Assembly (NCBI RefSeq): GCF_900172275.1
Contig: NZ_FWFT01000004.1
Location: 210,678 to 274,677 of the forward strand
Reading direction: 5' to 3'
From: Pseudooctadecabacter jejudonensis
GTDB taxonomy: Bacteria; Pseudomonadota; Alphaproteobacteria; Rhodobacterales; Rhodobacteraceae
Length of the DNA: 64,000 nt
Shown here piece by piece: positions 1 to 9,675 of this stretch. Position 1 is the first letter of the stretch. Each line of letters begins with the position of its first letter. Made by a program: the position numbers and the translations under genes. Below the pieces are notes generated by a model. It had not been told where the DNA came from and made no database searches. It saw nothing but the letters and a program-made list of their open reading frames with translations.

Positions 1-562
1 CATTCACTATCTGGATGCCCCTATTTCGGGCGGGTCGGCCAAGGCTGCAACCGGCCAGCTTTCGATCATGGCCTCCGGCACGCCCGAAGCTTTCACCGCG
101 GCGCGGCCCCTTCTGGACAGTATCGCCGAGACCGTGTTTGAGCTTGGCAACGAGGCCGGAGCGGGCAGCGCCATGAAGGCTGTCAACCAGCTCTTGGCAG
201 GTGTTCACATCGCGACGATGGCCGAGGCCCTGACCTTTGGCATGACCCAAGGGATCACGCCCGATACGTTTGTTGACGTCATCAGCAAATGTGCTGGCAC
301 CAGTTGGATGTTGGAGAACCGCGCGCCCCATATCGTGGCCGGGGATTATACGCCGCACAGCGCGGTGAACATTTGGCCTAAGGATTTGGGTATCGTTTTG
401 GACGTGGCCAAATCAGCGCAGTTCAGCGCACCGGTTACAGCTGCGGCGCTTCAGCAATTCGTTGCAGCGGCGGGCATGGGCCATGGATGGGAAGACGACG
501 CCGCAGTCGCCAAGGTTTATGCACGTAACGCGAAGCTTACGCTGCCAGGAGAAGACATATGA
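1..562 (+). CDS. ltnD: L-threonate dehydrogenase-like (3-hydroxyisobutyrate dehydrogenase family), 5'-truncated
   Basis: The gene is cut by the window edge. The reading frame begins at base 2 and gives the C-terminal 186 residues of a beta-hydroxyacid dehydrogenase, a family usually near 300 residues. The substrate-binding motif LDAPISGG is seen at the start. The catalytic lysine motif GSAMKAVN follows (Lys codon 176-178), so the whole helical catalytic domain is present while the Rossmann NAD domain lies outside the window. Enzymes of this group linked to DUF1537 kinases oxidise L-threonate or related four-carbon sugar acids to the 2-oxo acid. The stop codon overlaps otnK by 4 bases (ATGA), which supports one operon and this assignment. 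The exact substrate stereochemistry is inferred from context. Confidence 0.82.
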   Translation, partial: IHYLDAPISGGSAKAATGQLSIMASGTPEAFTAARPLLDSIAETVFELGNEAGAGSAMKAVNQLLAGVHIATMAEALTFGMTQGITPDTFVDVISKCAGTSWMLENRAPHIVAGDYTPHSAVNIWPKDLGIVLDVAKSAQFSAPVTAAALQQFVAAAGMGHGWEDDAAVAKVYARNAKLTLPGEDI

Positions 563-1827
563 CAACGGTTTTAGGGTGCATCGCTGATGATTTCACGGGC
601 GCGACCGATCTTGCCGGACTGCTGGCCCGCAGCGGTGTGCGGGTCAGCTTGCGCATTGGCATCCCGTCCGAGCCACCCACCGACCCCGCCGCGTTTGAAG
701 TCATCGCGCTGAAATCCCGCACGGCCCCGGTGACTGAGGCCGTGGCCGAGACACGGGCCGCCCTCAAATGGTTACAAACGGCGGGGGCCAAACGATTTTT
801 CTGGAAATACTGTTCCACCTTCGACAGCACGCCCGAGGGCAACATCGGCCCTGTCGCCGAGGCCTTGATGGATGATCTGGGCACCGATCAGACGATCTAT
901 TGTCCGGCGTTCCCGGAAAACGGGCGTTCAATCTTCATGGGCAATCTGTTTGTAGGCCAACAGCCCCTGTCTGAAAGCCCGATGAAGGACCACCCGCTAA
1001 CACCGATGCGGGACAGCAACCTGATGCGGCTGTTGGGTCCGCAAGTCACCAAAGCCACCGGTCTGGCCGACCGGCTAACCGTCGCGCAAGGGGCGCAGGC
1101 GCTGCGGGCGCGGTTGGACACCCTCAAAGGACAAGGCGTGGCCCATGTGGTGGTGGACGCCGTCGCCAACGAAGACCTTTATGTCATCGCCGACGCATGC
1201 CGCGACATGCCACTGATGACAGGCGGCAGTGCGGTCGCCATGCCCCTGCCCGCCTTGTATCTGGCCGATGGCGTCCTATCGGCAGATGCCCCCAAGGCCG
1301 TTGCACCGAAGCTTAACGACACAACAATCGTGCTGTCAGGCAGCTGCTCTGCCATGACCAATGCGCAAGTGGCCCACTACAAAGCAACTGGCGCGGCGTC
1401 CTATCAATTGGATCCCCTCGCGCTGACCGAAAACGGCCCTGGTCCTGTGCTGGATTGGCTCGCCGCGCAAGATCTGTCGAAAGCCCCGCTGGTCTATGCC
1501 ACCGCAAACCCCGAAAGCGTGCGCGCCGCACAAGACAAGCTGGGGGTCGCCGCCGCTGGTGAACTGATCGAGGCGACGCTGTCGGCCTGCGCCGTGGCCG
1601 CGCGCGACGCAGGCGCGCGCCGGATCATTGTGGCAGGCGGCGAAACGTCGGGGGCCGTCACCAAGACCCTTGGTGTGACACAGCTCAACATTGGGGCAGA
1701 AATTGCGCCTGGCGTGCCATGGACCTACTGTCAGTCAGGCGGACTTGATATCGCACTCACCCTGAAATCCGGCAACTTCGGGTCCGAAACCTTCTTTACC
1801 GACGCACAAGCGAAACTTTCCACATGA
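559..1827 (+). CDS. otnK: 3-oxo-tetronate 4-kinase (DUF1537 family)
   Basis: This 422-residue protein matches the four-carbon acid sugar kinase family. The N-terminal motif GCIADDFTGATDLAGLL is typical of the DUF1537 N-domain, and the C-terminal GGETSGAVTKTLGV is typical of the nucleotide-binding domain. In the known pathway it phosphorylates 3-oxo-tetronate (2-oxo acid after isomerisation) with ATP to give 3-oxo-tetronate 4-phosphate in the cytoplasm. It overlaps ltnD upstream and otnC downstream by 4 bases each, so all steps are probably made from one message. No truncation or missing motif is seen. Confidence 0.93.
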   Translation: MTTVLGCIADDFTGATDLAGLLARSGVRVSLRIGIPSEPPTDPAAFEVIALKSRTAPVTEAVAETRAALKWLQTAGAKRFFWKYCSTFDSTPEGNIGPVAEALMDDLGTDQTIYCPAFPENGRSIFMGNLFVGQQPLSESPMKDHPLTPMRDSNLMRLLGPQVTKATGLADRLTVAQGAQALRARLDTLKGQGVAHVVVDAVANEDLYVIADACRDMPLMTGGSAVAMPLPALYLADGVLSADAPKAVAPKLNDTTIVLSGSCSAMTNAQVAHYKATGAASYQLDPLALTENGPGPVLDWLAAQDLSKAPLVYATANPESVRAAQDKLGVAAAGELIEATLSACAVAARDAGARRIIVAGGETSGAVTKTLGVTQLNIGAEIAPGVPWTYCQSGGLDIALTLKSGNFGSETFFTDAQAKLST

Positions 1828-2474
1828 CGACTGAAACCCAACTGCGCGAACAGATCTGCCTTCTGGCCAAATCCATGTTCGACCGTGGACTGACAGGGGG
1901 CAGCACCGGCAACATCTCTGCCCGCACGGAGGATGGCGGGCTTCTGGTGTCCCCCACCGGCACCAGTTTCGGACGACTTGACCCAGGGCGCCTGTCGCGG
2001 TTCGACGCGCAAGGCCATCTGATCAGCGGCGACAAGCCGACCAAGGAAATGCCCCTGCACGCCGCCTTTTATGACACGCGCAGCACCGCGGGTGCCGTTG
2101 TGCACCTTCATTCATGCCACTCGGTTGCGCTGTCAATGATGCCGGACGTTGACGAAGACAACTTCCTGCCGCCTCTCACACCCTATGGGATCATGAAGCT
2201 GGGGCGCGTGAAACTGTTGCCCTTCTTCCTGCCCGGTGATCCTGAAATGGGCAAGGCCGTGCGCGGGCTGGCAGGGAAGCGTAGCGCGGTCATGCTGGCC
2301 AATCACGGCCCCGTGGTGGCCGGAAAGGACATCGAGGCCGCATGCAACGCCATTGAAGAACTGGAAGACACCGCACGCCTTGCCATGATGACCCGCGGGA
2401 TGAACCCGCGCGGCCTGACCGAACCGCAAGTGCAGGCCCTGATCACCAAATTTGATGTGGAGTGGGACGCATGA
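1824..2474 (+). CDS. otnC: 3-oxo-tetronate 4-phosphate decarboxylase (class II aldolase/adducin fold)
   Basis: This 216-residue class II aldolase-type protein carries the metal-binding HLHS motif (VVHLHSCHSVALS) and a second conserved histidine in ANHGPVVAGKD. An N-terminal GGSTGNISAR loop binds the phosphate. Enzymes of this branch, next to OtnK, decarboxylate 3-oxo-tetronate 4-phosphate to dihydroxyacetone phosphate and feed sugar acids into glycolysis. It overlaps otnK (ATGA at 1824) and otnI (ATGA at 2471). The name rests on family plus operon context, since a free-standing aldolase of this fold could have other substrates. Confidence 0.9.
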   Translation: MTTETQLREQICLLAKSMFDRGLTGGSTGNISARTEDGGLLVSPTGTSFGRLDPGRLSRFDAQGHLISGDKPTKEMPLHAAFYDTRSTAGAVVHLHSCHSVALSMMPDVDEDNFLPPLTPYGIMKLGRVKLLPFFLPGDPEMGKAVRGLAGKRSAVMLANHGPVVAGKDIEAACNAIEELEDTARLAMMTRGMNPRGLTEPQVQALITKFDVEWDA

Positions 2475-3238
2475 AATTCTCTGCCAATCTTGGTTTTCTA
2501 TGGACCGACCGCCCCCTCCCTGATGCCATTCGTGCCGCAAAGGCCGCTGGGTTTGACGCGGTGGAATGCCATTGGCCCTATGAGGTGCCAGCGGACACAG
2601 TTAAGGCCGCACTGGCCGAAACCGGACTGCAGATGCTGGGGCTCAACACCCGCCGCGGAAACGTTTCGGCAGGCGACAACGGGCTTGCCGCTCTTCCCGG
2701 ACGCGAGGCAGAGGCCCGGGCGGCCATCGACGAAGCCATCGCCTATGCGACCGTCATCGGCACGCCCAATGTTCATGTCATGGCTGGGTTCGCCATCGGC
2801 GAGGCGGCGCATCAAACGTTTGTCGCAAACCTGCAATATGCCTGCGATATGGCGGCGTCTTCGGGTCTCACCATCCTGATCGAACCCCTCAATAAATACG
2901 ACGCGCCTGGGTATTTCCTGCTTACGACGGATCAGGCCTTGCGCATCCTTGAGGAGGTTGCGGCCCCCAATCTGAAGCTCATGTTCGACTGCTACCATGT
3001 CCAACTGATGGAGGGCGATCTGACCCATCGGATCAAAGATCTGCTGCCCCACATCGGCCATATCCAATTCGCGTCAGTTCCAGATCGCGGCCCTCCGGAT
3101 CACGGTGAAATCAACTACGATCATGTTTTTGGTGTTATAGCGGGCCTCGGATACGACGCGCCGATCGGGGCGGAGTACAGGCCCACCAGTGAAACAGCAC
3201 ATTCGCTGGACTGGCTTAAGGCACAAATATCCGGGTAG
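2471..3238 (+). CDS. otnI: 2-oxo-tetronate isomerase (hydroxypyruvate isomerase-like TIM barrel)
   Basis: The ATG at 2471 (MKFSANLGF) overlaps the otnC stop (ATGA) and is preferred to an in-frame GTG three codons upstream. The 255-residue product is an AP-endonuclease-2/Hyi-type TIM barrel with the conserved LIEPLNKYDAPGYFL segment (metal-ligand Glu) and the C-terminal GAEYRP motif. In this pathway it interconverts 2-oxo- and 3-oxo-tetronate between the LtnD and OtnK steps. It is the last gene of the operon and is followed by a hairpin terminator. In other contexts the same family acts on hydroxypyruvate, so the symbol hyi is also used. Confidence 0.9.
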   Translation: MKFSANLGFLWTDRPLPDAIRAAKAAGFDAVECHWPYEVPADTVKAALAETGLQMLGLNTRRGNVSAGDNGLAALPGREAEARAAIDEAIAYATVIGTPNVHVMAGFAIGEAAHQTFVANLQYACDMAASSGLTILIEPLNKYDAPGYFLLTTDQALRILEEVAAPNLKLMFDCYHVQLMEGDLTHRIKDLLPHIGHIQFASVPDRGPPDHGEINYDHVFGVIAGLGYDAPIGAEYRPTSETAHSLDWLKAQISG

Positions 3239-3250
3239 CATTTTCTAAAG

Positions 3251-3287
3251 AAAAGACCACTGAAGACGTAGCCCTCAGCGGCCTTTT
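3251..3287 (+). terminator. Rho-independent terminator after otnI
   Basis: The arm AAAAGACCACTGA (3251-3263) pairs with TCAGCGGCCTTTT (3275-3287) with two mismatches and an 11-base loop. It begins 12 bases after the otnI stop and ends in a T-run. The A-run on the left arm could also serve transcripts arriving from the other strand, where nrdJ ends at 3369. Confidence 0.7.
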
Positions 3288-3368
3288 GATTTGTGCCAAA
3301 GGGTCAAAAAACAACCCTCAAAGGTTAGGTTCTATGTGTCTGCACAACGTCAAGCAACGACTCTGTCC

Positions 3369-5660
3369 CTATCCGCATTTGGAATAGCCGCAGTCGGAAC
3401 AGGTCATGCATCCTTCGACCATCCGCATGGTGTATTGGCCACAGCTGGAACAGGCTTTGCCCTTTGGCGCCATGGCAACCACATCGGCTTGGGGGTCTGA
3501 TTTCAGCCCCATGCCTTCGCCCGCCAGAAAGCCTGTCGCGACCATGTGCTTTTCGATCACGCCACCGATCGCCGCCAAAATCGACGGCACGTATTTGCCC
3601 TGAATCCACGCGCCGCCCCGCGGGTCGAACACCGCTTTGAGTTCTTCAACCACGAACGACACATCGCCACCGCGCCGGAACACAGCGGAAATCATCCGCG
3701 TCAGGGCCACGGTCCAGGCAAAATGTTCCATGTTCTTGGAATTGATAAACACCTCAAACGGGCGCCGTTGACCTTGGTGGATGATATCGTTCACGGTGAT
3801 GTAGATCGCATGTTCGCTGTCCGGCCACTTCAACTTATAGGTCTGGCCCTCAAGATCTTCGGGACGATCCAGCGGCTCGGTCATGTAGATGACGTCGCCC
3901 GCGTTCTGGTCGGCCACCACCTCGGCCACGGCCTCCTCCGCCTGGGCGGCGTCCTCGGATTTGGCAGGCTCCACGCTCAGGACCGATCCAGTAATATCGT
4001 TGGGGCGATAGGTGGTGCAGCCTTTGCACCCGGTGTCCCATGCCTCCATGTACACCTCTTTGAAGCTGTCAAAACTGATGTCTTCGGGGACGTTGATCGT
4101 CTTGGAGATTGAACTGTCGACCCATTTTTGCGCCGCCGCCTGCATGCGCACGTGATCCATGGCGGGCAAGGTTTGGGCGTTGACGAAGTAATCGGGCAGG
4201 TCTGCGTCGCCCATTTTGTCGCGCCACATCTTTACGGCGTAGTCCACGACTTCTTCCTCGGTCCGTGTGCCATCCTTCTGCAGGACTTTGCGGGTATAGG
4301 CATAGGCGAAGACGGGTTCGATCCCGGATGAGACGTTGCCCGCATAAAGGCTGATCGTGCCCGTGGGCGCCACAGAGGTCAGCAACGCATTGCGGATGCC
4401 GTTTTCAGCGATCAACGCCTGCACCTCCGCATCGAGAGCCTGCACATTGGGCGAGGCTGAATATTTGTCCGCGTCATACAGCGGGAACGCGCCCTTTTCG
4501 GCGGCCAGTTCAGCCGACGCGCGGTACGAGGCGTTGGCAATCAGCTGCATCCAGTCCTCGGTCTGCGCTGCAGCCTCCTCGGAGCCATACCGCAGGCCCA
4601 CCATCAACAAGGCATCGGCGAGGCCTGTCACGCCCAGCCCGATACGACGTTTGGCAGCGGCTTCTTGCGCCTGAGCGTCCAGCGGGAAGTTGGATGCATC
4701 CACGACGTTGTCCATCATTCGCACAGCCGTGGCCACCAAATCGCCCAGCGCATCTTCATCAATCTCGGCCTTGGCTTCGAAAGGATTGGCCACCAAACGC
4801 GCAAGGTTGATTGAGCCCAGCAAGCAGGCGCCATAGGGCGGCAAGGGCTGTTCGCCGCACGGGTTTGTGGCGGCGATGGTTTCGCAATAGTTAAGGTTGT
4901 TGGTGGCATTGATGCGGTCGATGAAAATCACACCCGGTTCGGCATAATCATAGGTCGACTGCATGATCTGATCCCACAGATCGCGGGCCTGCACGGTTTT
5001 GACGGTCTCACCCTCCCACACCAGATCCCAGGTGCTGTCCGCCTTCACGGCCTCCATGAAGGGATCCGTCACCAGGACGGACATGTTGAACATGCGCAGG
5101 CGGGCGGGGTCGGATTTCGCGGTGATGAAATCCTCAACATCAGGGTGATCGCAACGCATGGTGGCCATCATTGCCCCGCGACGCGATCCTGCGGACATGA
5201 TCGTCCGGCACATCGCGTCCCAGACATCCATGAAAGACAAAGGGCCAGAGGCGTCCGCAGCCACACCTTTGACGATCGCACCCTTGGGCCGGATCGTAGA
5301 GAAATCATAACCGATGCCGCCACCCTGCTGCATTGTCAGCGCGGCCTCTTTAAGGCCATCGAAAATGCCCACCATCGTGTCAGGGATCGTGCCCATGACG
5401 AAACAGTTGAACAGGGTTACACTGCGGTCCGTGCCGGCCCCTGCGGTGATGCGGCCTGCGGGCAGATATTTAAAATCCTCGAGCGCTGCGTAGAACTTCG
5501 GTTCCCACTTGGCCGGGTCTTTTTCGACGGAGGCCAGCGATTTGGCGATACGTGACCATGTGTCCTCTACGGATTGGTCGATGGCCGTCCCATCTGCCTC
5601 CTTTAGGCGATATTTCATGTCCCAAATTTGTTCGGCGATCGGGGCGGCAAAGCGGGTCAT
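3369..5660 (-). CDS. nrdJ: AdoCbl-dependent ribonucleoside-diphosphate reductase (class II)
   Basis: This 763-residue enzyme reduces ribonucleoside diphosphates to deoxyribonucleotides using adenosylcobalamin, independent of oxygen. Visible landmarks are Cys86 in LFNCFVMG (one of the redox pair), NPCGEQ at 266-271 (active-site Asn, thiyl Cys268, Glu270), the GCKGCTTYRP segment, and a Cys-rich tail with three CxxC pairs typical of long NrdJ forms. The start ATG at 5660 gives MTRFAAPIAEQIW. No nrdAB or nrdD is seen here, so this may be the main dNTP enzyme. It is divergent from the DUF1489 gene. The shared upstream region holds paired NrdR-like boxes. No cobalamin riboswitch is seen. Confidence 0.95.
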   Translation of the reverse strand: MTRFAAPIAEQIWDMKYRLKEADGTAIDQSVEDTWSRIAKSLASVEKDPAKWEPKFYAALEDFKYLPAGRITAGAGTDRSVTLFNCFVMGTIPDTMVGIFDGLKEAALTMQQGGGIGYDFSTIRPKGAIVKGVAADASGPLSFMDVWDAMCRTIMSAGSRRGAMMATMRCDHPDVEDFITAKSDPARLRMFNMSVLVTDPFMEAVKADSTWDLVWEGETVKTVQARDLWDQIMQSTYDYAEPGVIFIDRINATNNLNYCETIAATNPCGEQPLPPYGACLLGSINLARLVANPFEAKAEIDEDALGDLVATAVRMMDNVVDASNFPLDAQAQEAAAKRRIGLGVTGLADALLMVGLRYGSEEAAAQTEDWMQLIANASYRASAELAAEKGAFPLYDADKYSASPNVQALDAEVQALIAENGIRNALLTSVAPTGTISLYAGNVSSGIEPVFAYAYTRKVLQKDGTRTEEEVVDYAVKMWRDKMGDADLPDYFVNAQTLPAMDHVRMQAAAQKWVDSSISKTINVPEDISFDSFKEVYMEAWDTGCKGCTTYRPNDITGSVLSVEPAKSEDAAQAEEAVAEVVADQNAGDVIYMTEPLDRPEDLEGQTYKLKWPDSEHAIYITVNDIIHQGQRRPFEVFINSKNMEHFAWTVALTRMISAVFRRGGDVSFVVEELKAVFDPRGGAWIQGKYVPSILAAIGGVIEKHMVATGFLAGEGMGLKSDPQADVVAMAPKGKACSSCGQYTMRMVEGCMTCSDCGYSKCG

Positions 5661-5707
5661 GGAAGAACCTCTGTATTTGATGGCAGAATCGATGGTGGAC
5701 GATTAAC

Positions 5708-5754
5708 CTACCAGATGTGGTGTGTAAGCGAAACGAATTGCGAAGATAGTGTGG
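5708..5754 (-). promoter_or_regulatory. Possible paired NrdR boxes upstream of nrdJ
   Basis: A near-perfect palindrome ACCAGATGTGGT (5710-5721, 10 of 12 symmetric positions) is followed 31 bases later by the related AGATAGTGT (5744-5752). Two imperfect boxes about three helical turns apart upstream of a ribonucleotide reductase gene is the known NrdR arrangement. The match to the box consensus is only partial, so this is a candidate operator. Confidence 0.4.
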
Positions 5755-5762
5755 AGACTTAG

Positions 5763-6194
5763 ATGACCAAGACCCTACATCTGCAAAAATTATCTGTCGG
5801 GACTGAGACCGTAGCAGACCTTGCTGCGTGGCAAAACACCAAACGCGCGCAAGCCCCGGATGGATTGCCGCGACATATTACCCGGATGTGGCCCAAACGC
5901 ACCGATGAGGTTTTGGCCGGTGGGTCGATGTACTGGGTCATCAAAGGGTCCATTTTGTGTCGTCAACGCATCAACCGATTTAACGAATACGACAGTGCAG
6001 ACGGTGTGCGACGCTGTGCCGTGGTGTTGGAGCCTGAGTTGATCCGTGTCGTACCGACGCTCAAACGGCCCTTTCAAGGATGGCGCTATCTGAAGGCCGA
6101 GGATGCGCCAATGGACCTGCCGAAAGGGCGCGAGGCAGAGGAGCCACTGCCTGCCACATTGAACGCAGCGCTGGCAGAAATTGGGGTTCTCTAG
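5763..6194 (+). CDS. DUF1489 family protein
   Basis: This 143-residue soluble protein belongs to the alphaproteobacterial DUF1489 family, which has no known function. It is recognised from the N-terminal LHLQKLSVG, the central TRMWPKRTDEVLAGGSMYWVIKG and the following CRQRI segment. It has no signal peptide or membrane segment. It starts 102 bases from nrdJ on the opposite strand, so its promoter probably overlaps the nrdJ control region. It ends just before a family B repeat that separates it from the convergent hisG gene. Confidence 0.85.
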   Translation: MTKTLHLQKLSVGTETVADLAAWQNTKRAQAPDGLPRHITRMWPKRTDEVLAGGSMYWVIKGSILCRQRINRFNEYDSADGVRRCAVVLEPELIRVVPTLKRPFQGWRYLKAEDAPMDLPKGREAEEPLPATLNAALAEIGVL

Positions 6195-6213
6195 CGCCTG
6201 CGGCGGGCGGGAG

Positions 6214-6294
6214 GCCAAAATTCTGCGAATTTTGGCTACAGATTTTTATTCAAAAATCTGGCCCTGCGGGGCAGGTATTTTTGACCCAAAGAAG
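6214..6294 (+). repeat. Family B dispersed repeat with three hairpins (DUF1489/hisG gap)
   Basis: Three perfect inverted repeats stand in a row: GCCAAAATT/AATTTTGGC (6214-6236), AGATTTTT/AAAAATCT (6240-6259) and CCTGC/GCAGG (6263-6275). They are followed by TATTTTTGACCCAAAGAAG, which ends at 6294, one base before the hisG stop codon. The tail is shared with copies at 18038, 36212 and 57781. The position between convergent genes suggests a two-way transcription stop. Confidence 0.85.
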
Positions 6295-6987
6295 TCAGAG
6301 GCCGAGTGTTGTTAACAGCTGTCTCAAAATCTCTCTCTGGTCTTGGGACCACTCACTTCGCCGGCCGCGAAACAAAGTCGCTTGGCTGGCGTGAATCATC
6401 CCGTCTGACAGAATTTTCAGGCCATTGGCGCGCAGGGTTTCCCCGGTGGAGGTGATGTCGGCGATGGCTTCCGCGGTCTCGTTGCGGATCGTGCCTTCGG
6501 TGGCCCCTTGGCTGTCAACCAGCTGGTAATCGGCCACGCCATTGTCGCGCAGGAATTCCCGCACCAGCCGGTGGTACTTGGTCGCGATCCGCAGGCGGAA
6601 CCCGTGGGTGGTGCGGAAGGCGGCTGCAGCGGCGTCCAGATCGTCGAGCGTATCAACGTCGACCCAACCGTCAGGCACCGCAATGATCAGGTCAGCACCG
6701 CCAAAGCCCATCTTGGCCAATTCAACCACTTGGCTGTCCCACGCCGTCAGTTTTTCACGCACAAGATCGGATCCCGTGACGCCCAGATGAATACGACCAG
6801 CTGCCAGTTCGCGCGGAATTTCTCCCGCCGACAACAACACAAGCTCCACACCATCAATGCCATCGACGTGGCCGGCATATTCACGGTCACTGCCTGATTT
6901 GGCCAAGGTAATTCCGCGGTCTTCGAACCACTTAAACGTCTTGTCCATAAGACGCCCTTTGGAGGGCACACCGAGTTTGAGGGTCAT
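6295..6987 (-). CDS. hisG: ATP phosphoribosyltransferase, short form
   Basis: This 230-residue HisG catalyses the first step of histidine synthesis, joining ATP and PRPP to form phosphoribosyl-ATP. It begins [17 protein letters not shown] and contains the ELVLLSAGEIPRELAAGRIHLGVTGSDLV segment typical of the family. The C-terminal regulatory domain of long HisG is absent, as in all short forms, which need HisZ for activity and feedback control. HisZ is encoded immediately upstream with a 4-base overlap (6984-6987). Its stop codon directly follows a family B repeat. Confidence 0.95.
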   Translation of the reverse strand: MTLKLGVPSKGRLMDKTFKWFEDRGITLAKSGSDREYAGHVDGIDGVELVLLSAGEIPRELAAGRIHLGVTGSDLVREKLTAWDSQVVELAKMGFGGADLIIAVPDGWVDVDTLDDLDAAAAAFRTTHGFRLRIATKYHRLVREFLRDNGVADYQLVDSQGATEGTIRNETAEAIADITSTGETLRANGLKILSDGMIHASQATLFRGRRSEWSQDQREILRQLLTTLGL

Positions 6988-8075
6988 GCCACGTCCTCCG
7001 CTGCGATCACCAGAGCAGGGCGGATCACACCGCCCACAGCAGGAACGCCCGTGCCCCCGCCCAAGACAGTCGTCAGCGCGTCATAGCGCCCGCCGGTGGC
7101 CATGGGCGGCAGGTGCGGGGCTGCCGCTGACGCGAAGCCGAACACAAAGCCATCATAGTATTCCATCGACGTCCGGCCGAAGCTTGCCTCAAACATCAAC
7201 GTCTCCACTGCAACCCCACGGGCAGCCAGCGCATCGCAGCGGGCCGCAAAGCCATCAACAGCTGCCGCAATCGACGGAAGGTCTACGGCGATATCACGCA
7301 AGGCAGACAAGGCATTTGGTGCAGTCTCCGCGACCGCCAGAAGCGCATCCAAAAGCGCACGTTCTTCGGATGAGACCGGTGCCGCTGCCGCGTCCTCTCT
7401 CAATGCATCAATGCGCGCCGTGATTTCCGCGTAAGAGCGCAGGCCCAAAAGCGCAGGCGCATCGACCATTGGATCCGCCTGAGCCAGAAGATCGGTCCGG
7501 TGTCTGGACGGTGGGGTGATCCCTTCGAACCGGTCCAACAGCGCCTTGAACCGTACAGGGCGCCACAGATGACGTTGCAAAGCCGCGCGGCGGCGTTCGG
7601 TCGTTTTCAGCCCCCGAACGGCGGCGCGCAAAATGCCAATGTCGCCCGTCACTGGGGTCGCGGCCACAGTGTTCAGCAGTCCCGCGATCGTCGCAAACAC
7701 TTCTGCATCGGCGGCGGCAGGGTCGGTGCCGTCGAAGACCTCATAGCCCACTTGCACGAACTCTGTCGGGCGATCACCACCGTCTTCTTGTTTGCGGAAC
7801 ACTTTGCCCATGTAGGTGTAACGCGCAGGTTCTGCCCCGTGGGCCATGTGCGTCTGGACCACAGGCACGGTGAAATCGGGGCGCAACATCATTTCCCCGC
7901 GGGCGGGGTCCTGCGTCGTAAAGGCGCGCGCACGGATGTCTTCGCCATACAGATCCAAAAGCGTGTCGGCCGGTTGCAGATAATCCGCATCGGTCAGGAC
8001 AGCCCCCTGCTGCGTCAGAACATCCGTATAGTTCCGCGCGCGGTCCCAGATCAGACGTGCTTGATCAAGGCTCAC
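6984..8075 (-). CDS. hisZ: ATP phosphoribosyltransferase regulatory subunit
   Basis: This 363-residue class II tRNA-synthetase-like paralogue is not expected to charge tRNA. It retains the motif 2-like stretch [17 protein letters not shown] and a C-terminal [14 protein letters not shown] motif. In organisms with short HisG it forms a hetero-octamer that carries the histidine-binding regulatory site. It overlaps hisS upstream (8072-8075) and hisG downstream by 4 bases, so subunit stoichiometry is probably set by translational coupling. Confidence 0.94.
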   Translation of the reverse strand: MSLDQARLIWDRARNYTDVLTQQGAVLTDADYLQPADTLLDLYGEDIRARAFTTQDPARGEMMLRPDFTVPVVQTHMAHGAEPARYTYMGKVFRKQEDGGDRPTEFVQVGYEVFDGTDPAAADAEVFATIAGLLNTVAATPVTGDIGILRAAVRGLKTTERRRAALQRHLWRPVRFKALLDRFEGITPPSRHRTDLLAQADPMVDAPALLGLRSYAEITARIDALREDAAAAPVSSEERALLDALLAVAETAPNALSALRDIAVDLPSIAAAVDGFAARCDALAARGVAVETLMFEASFGRTSMEYYDGFVFGFASAAAPHLPPMATGGRYDALTTVLGGGTGVPAVGGVIRPALVIAAEDVA

Positions 8076-9559
8076 TTTGCCTGCTCCGCCAAAAGCGCGG
8101 TGATGCGGGCCACCAGATCATCGCGCGGAATTTCGAATTGCTGCGGACGTTCCGCCCATTCATCTTGCGTGGCGGTTTCCGCGATCTTGGCGCCAAGGAT
8201 CAAATCCTTGATCTGAAGCGTGCCATTGGCCAACTCATCGCCACCTTGAATGATCGCAATGGGCGAATTGCGCTGATCGGCATATTTCAACTGGTTACCA
8301 AAATTCTTGGGATTGCCCAGATAAACCTCCGCACGGATGCCCGCGCTGCGCAGCTCGCTGACGATGGCTTGGTAATCCGCCATCCGGTCGCGATCCATGA
8401 CAGTCACAACGACAGGGCCGGTGGTGTCGGTGGTCAAACGCCCCTTCATATGCAGCGCCGCCAACAGACGATCCACGCCAATGGACACGCCCGTCGCCGG
8501 GACCTCTTGACCGGTGAACCGTTTCACCAGATCGTCATAGCGCCCCCCACCAGCGACAGACCCGAAGGAGCGTGGACGGCCTTTATCGTCCTTGATCTCA
8601 AACGTCAGCTCCGCCTCAAACACGGGGCCGGTGTAGTAGCCAAGGCCACGCACAACCGAGGGGTCAATAATGATGCGGTCGGGGCCGTAGCCGCCCGCGT
8701 CCAGCAGATCTGCCATCTGCTGCAGTTCATTCACACCTGCCGCACCGGTTGCACTGTCCCCGATCGCCGCGCGCAAATTCGCAAGTGTGCCAGCGGTGTC
8801 GCCTGCCTTAGACGTCAAGAATGCAATGACAGGTTCGGCCTGCACCTCGGACAGGCCAACCCCGTCGATATAGGCGCCCGAGGCATCCAGACGCCCCTTG
8901 CCCAACAACTCGCGCACGCCAGCCTCGCCCACCTTATCGAACTTGTCGATCGTGCGCAGTACGTCAGCCTTTTGGGCCTCATCACCCAGACCCATGACCT
9001 CAAGCACGCCGTTCAACACTTTGCGGTTGTTGATGCGCACAACGTAGTCGCCGCGCTCAATGCCCACGGCCTCCAATGTGTCGGACAACATCGCACAGAT
9101 TTCAGCATCGGCCGCGACAGACCCGCTGCCCACTGTGTCCGCATCACATTGATAAAACTGGCGAAACCGTCCAGGTCCCGGCTTTTCGTTGCGCCACACA
9201 GGGCCCATGGCAAAGCGACGGTAGGGGGTCGGCAGGTCATTGCGGTGCTGTGCGTAAACACGGGCCAAAGGCGCGGTCAGATCATAGCGCAGCGCCAACC
9301 AATCGCCTTTGCCCTCGGCGTCGTCCTCTTGCCAGGCAAACACCCCCTCATTCGGGCGGTCCACATCGGGCAGAAACTTGCCCAGCGCCTCAACCGTTTC
9401 AACACCGCTGCTTTCAAGGGCTTCAAACCCGTAGCGATGATAAACACCCGCGATGGTGCGCAGCATCTGCGTGCGTTGCGCAACTTCGGCACCGAAATAG
9501 TCGCGAAAGCCCTTGGGGGTCTGCGCCTTGGGACGGGGTGTCTTCTTGGTCTTGGCCAT
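8072..9559 (-). CDS. hisS: Histidyl-tRNA synthetase
   Basis: This 495-residue class II synthetase charges tRNA-His. Seen motifs are [17 protein letters not shown] (motif 2 region), [14 protein letters not shown], the histidine-specific [14 protein letters not shown] and [14 protein letters not shown] (motif 3 region), with an anticodon-binding C-domain containing [20 protein letters not shown]. It starts with a lysine-rich N-terminus ([21 protein letters not shown]). It is the first gene of hisS-hisZ-hisG, which puts tRNA charging and histidine synthesis on one message. Confidence 0.96.
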   Translation of the reverse strand: MAKTKKTPRPKAQTPKGFRDYFGAEVAQRTQMLRTIAGVYHRYGFEALESSGVETVEALGKFLPDVDRPNEGVFAWQEDDAEGKGDWLALRYDLTAPLARVYAQHRNDLPTPYRRFAMGPVWRNEKPGPGRFRQFYQCDADTVGSGSVAADAEICAMLSDTLEAVGIERGDYVVRINNRKVLNGVLEVMGLGDEAQKADVLRTIDKFDKVGEAGVRELLGKGRLDASGAYIDGVGLSEVQAEPVIAFLTSKAGDTAGTLANLRAAIGDSATGAAGVNELQQMADLLDAGGYGPDRIIIDPSVVRGLGYYTGPVFEAELTFEIKDDKGRPRSFGSVAGGGRYDDLVKRFTGQEVPATGVSIGVDRLLAALHMKGRLTTDTTGPVVVTVMDRDRMADYQAIVSELRSAGIRAEVYLGNPKNFGNQLKYADQRNSPIAIIQGGDELANGTLQIKDLILGAKIAETATQDEWAERPQQFEIPRDDLVARITALLAEQAK

Positions 9560-9675
9560 GACGTGGGGTCCTGCATCTGATCTGTCCGCGCTTTACCGCG
9601 CAGGCCCGCTCCGCGCAACCACAGCCTTCACCGCCGCGCCATTGGGGGCTTGGCAAACCGCCCCGAACCGCCGAT

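Noticed and set aside
5661..5762. Cobalamin riboswitch upstream of nrdJ
   Set aside because: The gap is only 102 bases and has no B12-box-like element. The same is true of the short gap before cobU (43940-44024).
8057..9580. Long plus-strand frame of 507 codons opposite hisS
   Set aside because: It is the antisense shadow of hisS, which has all class II synthetase motifs. The antisense product has no domain.
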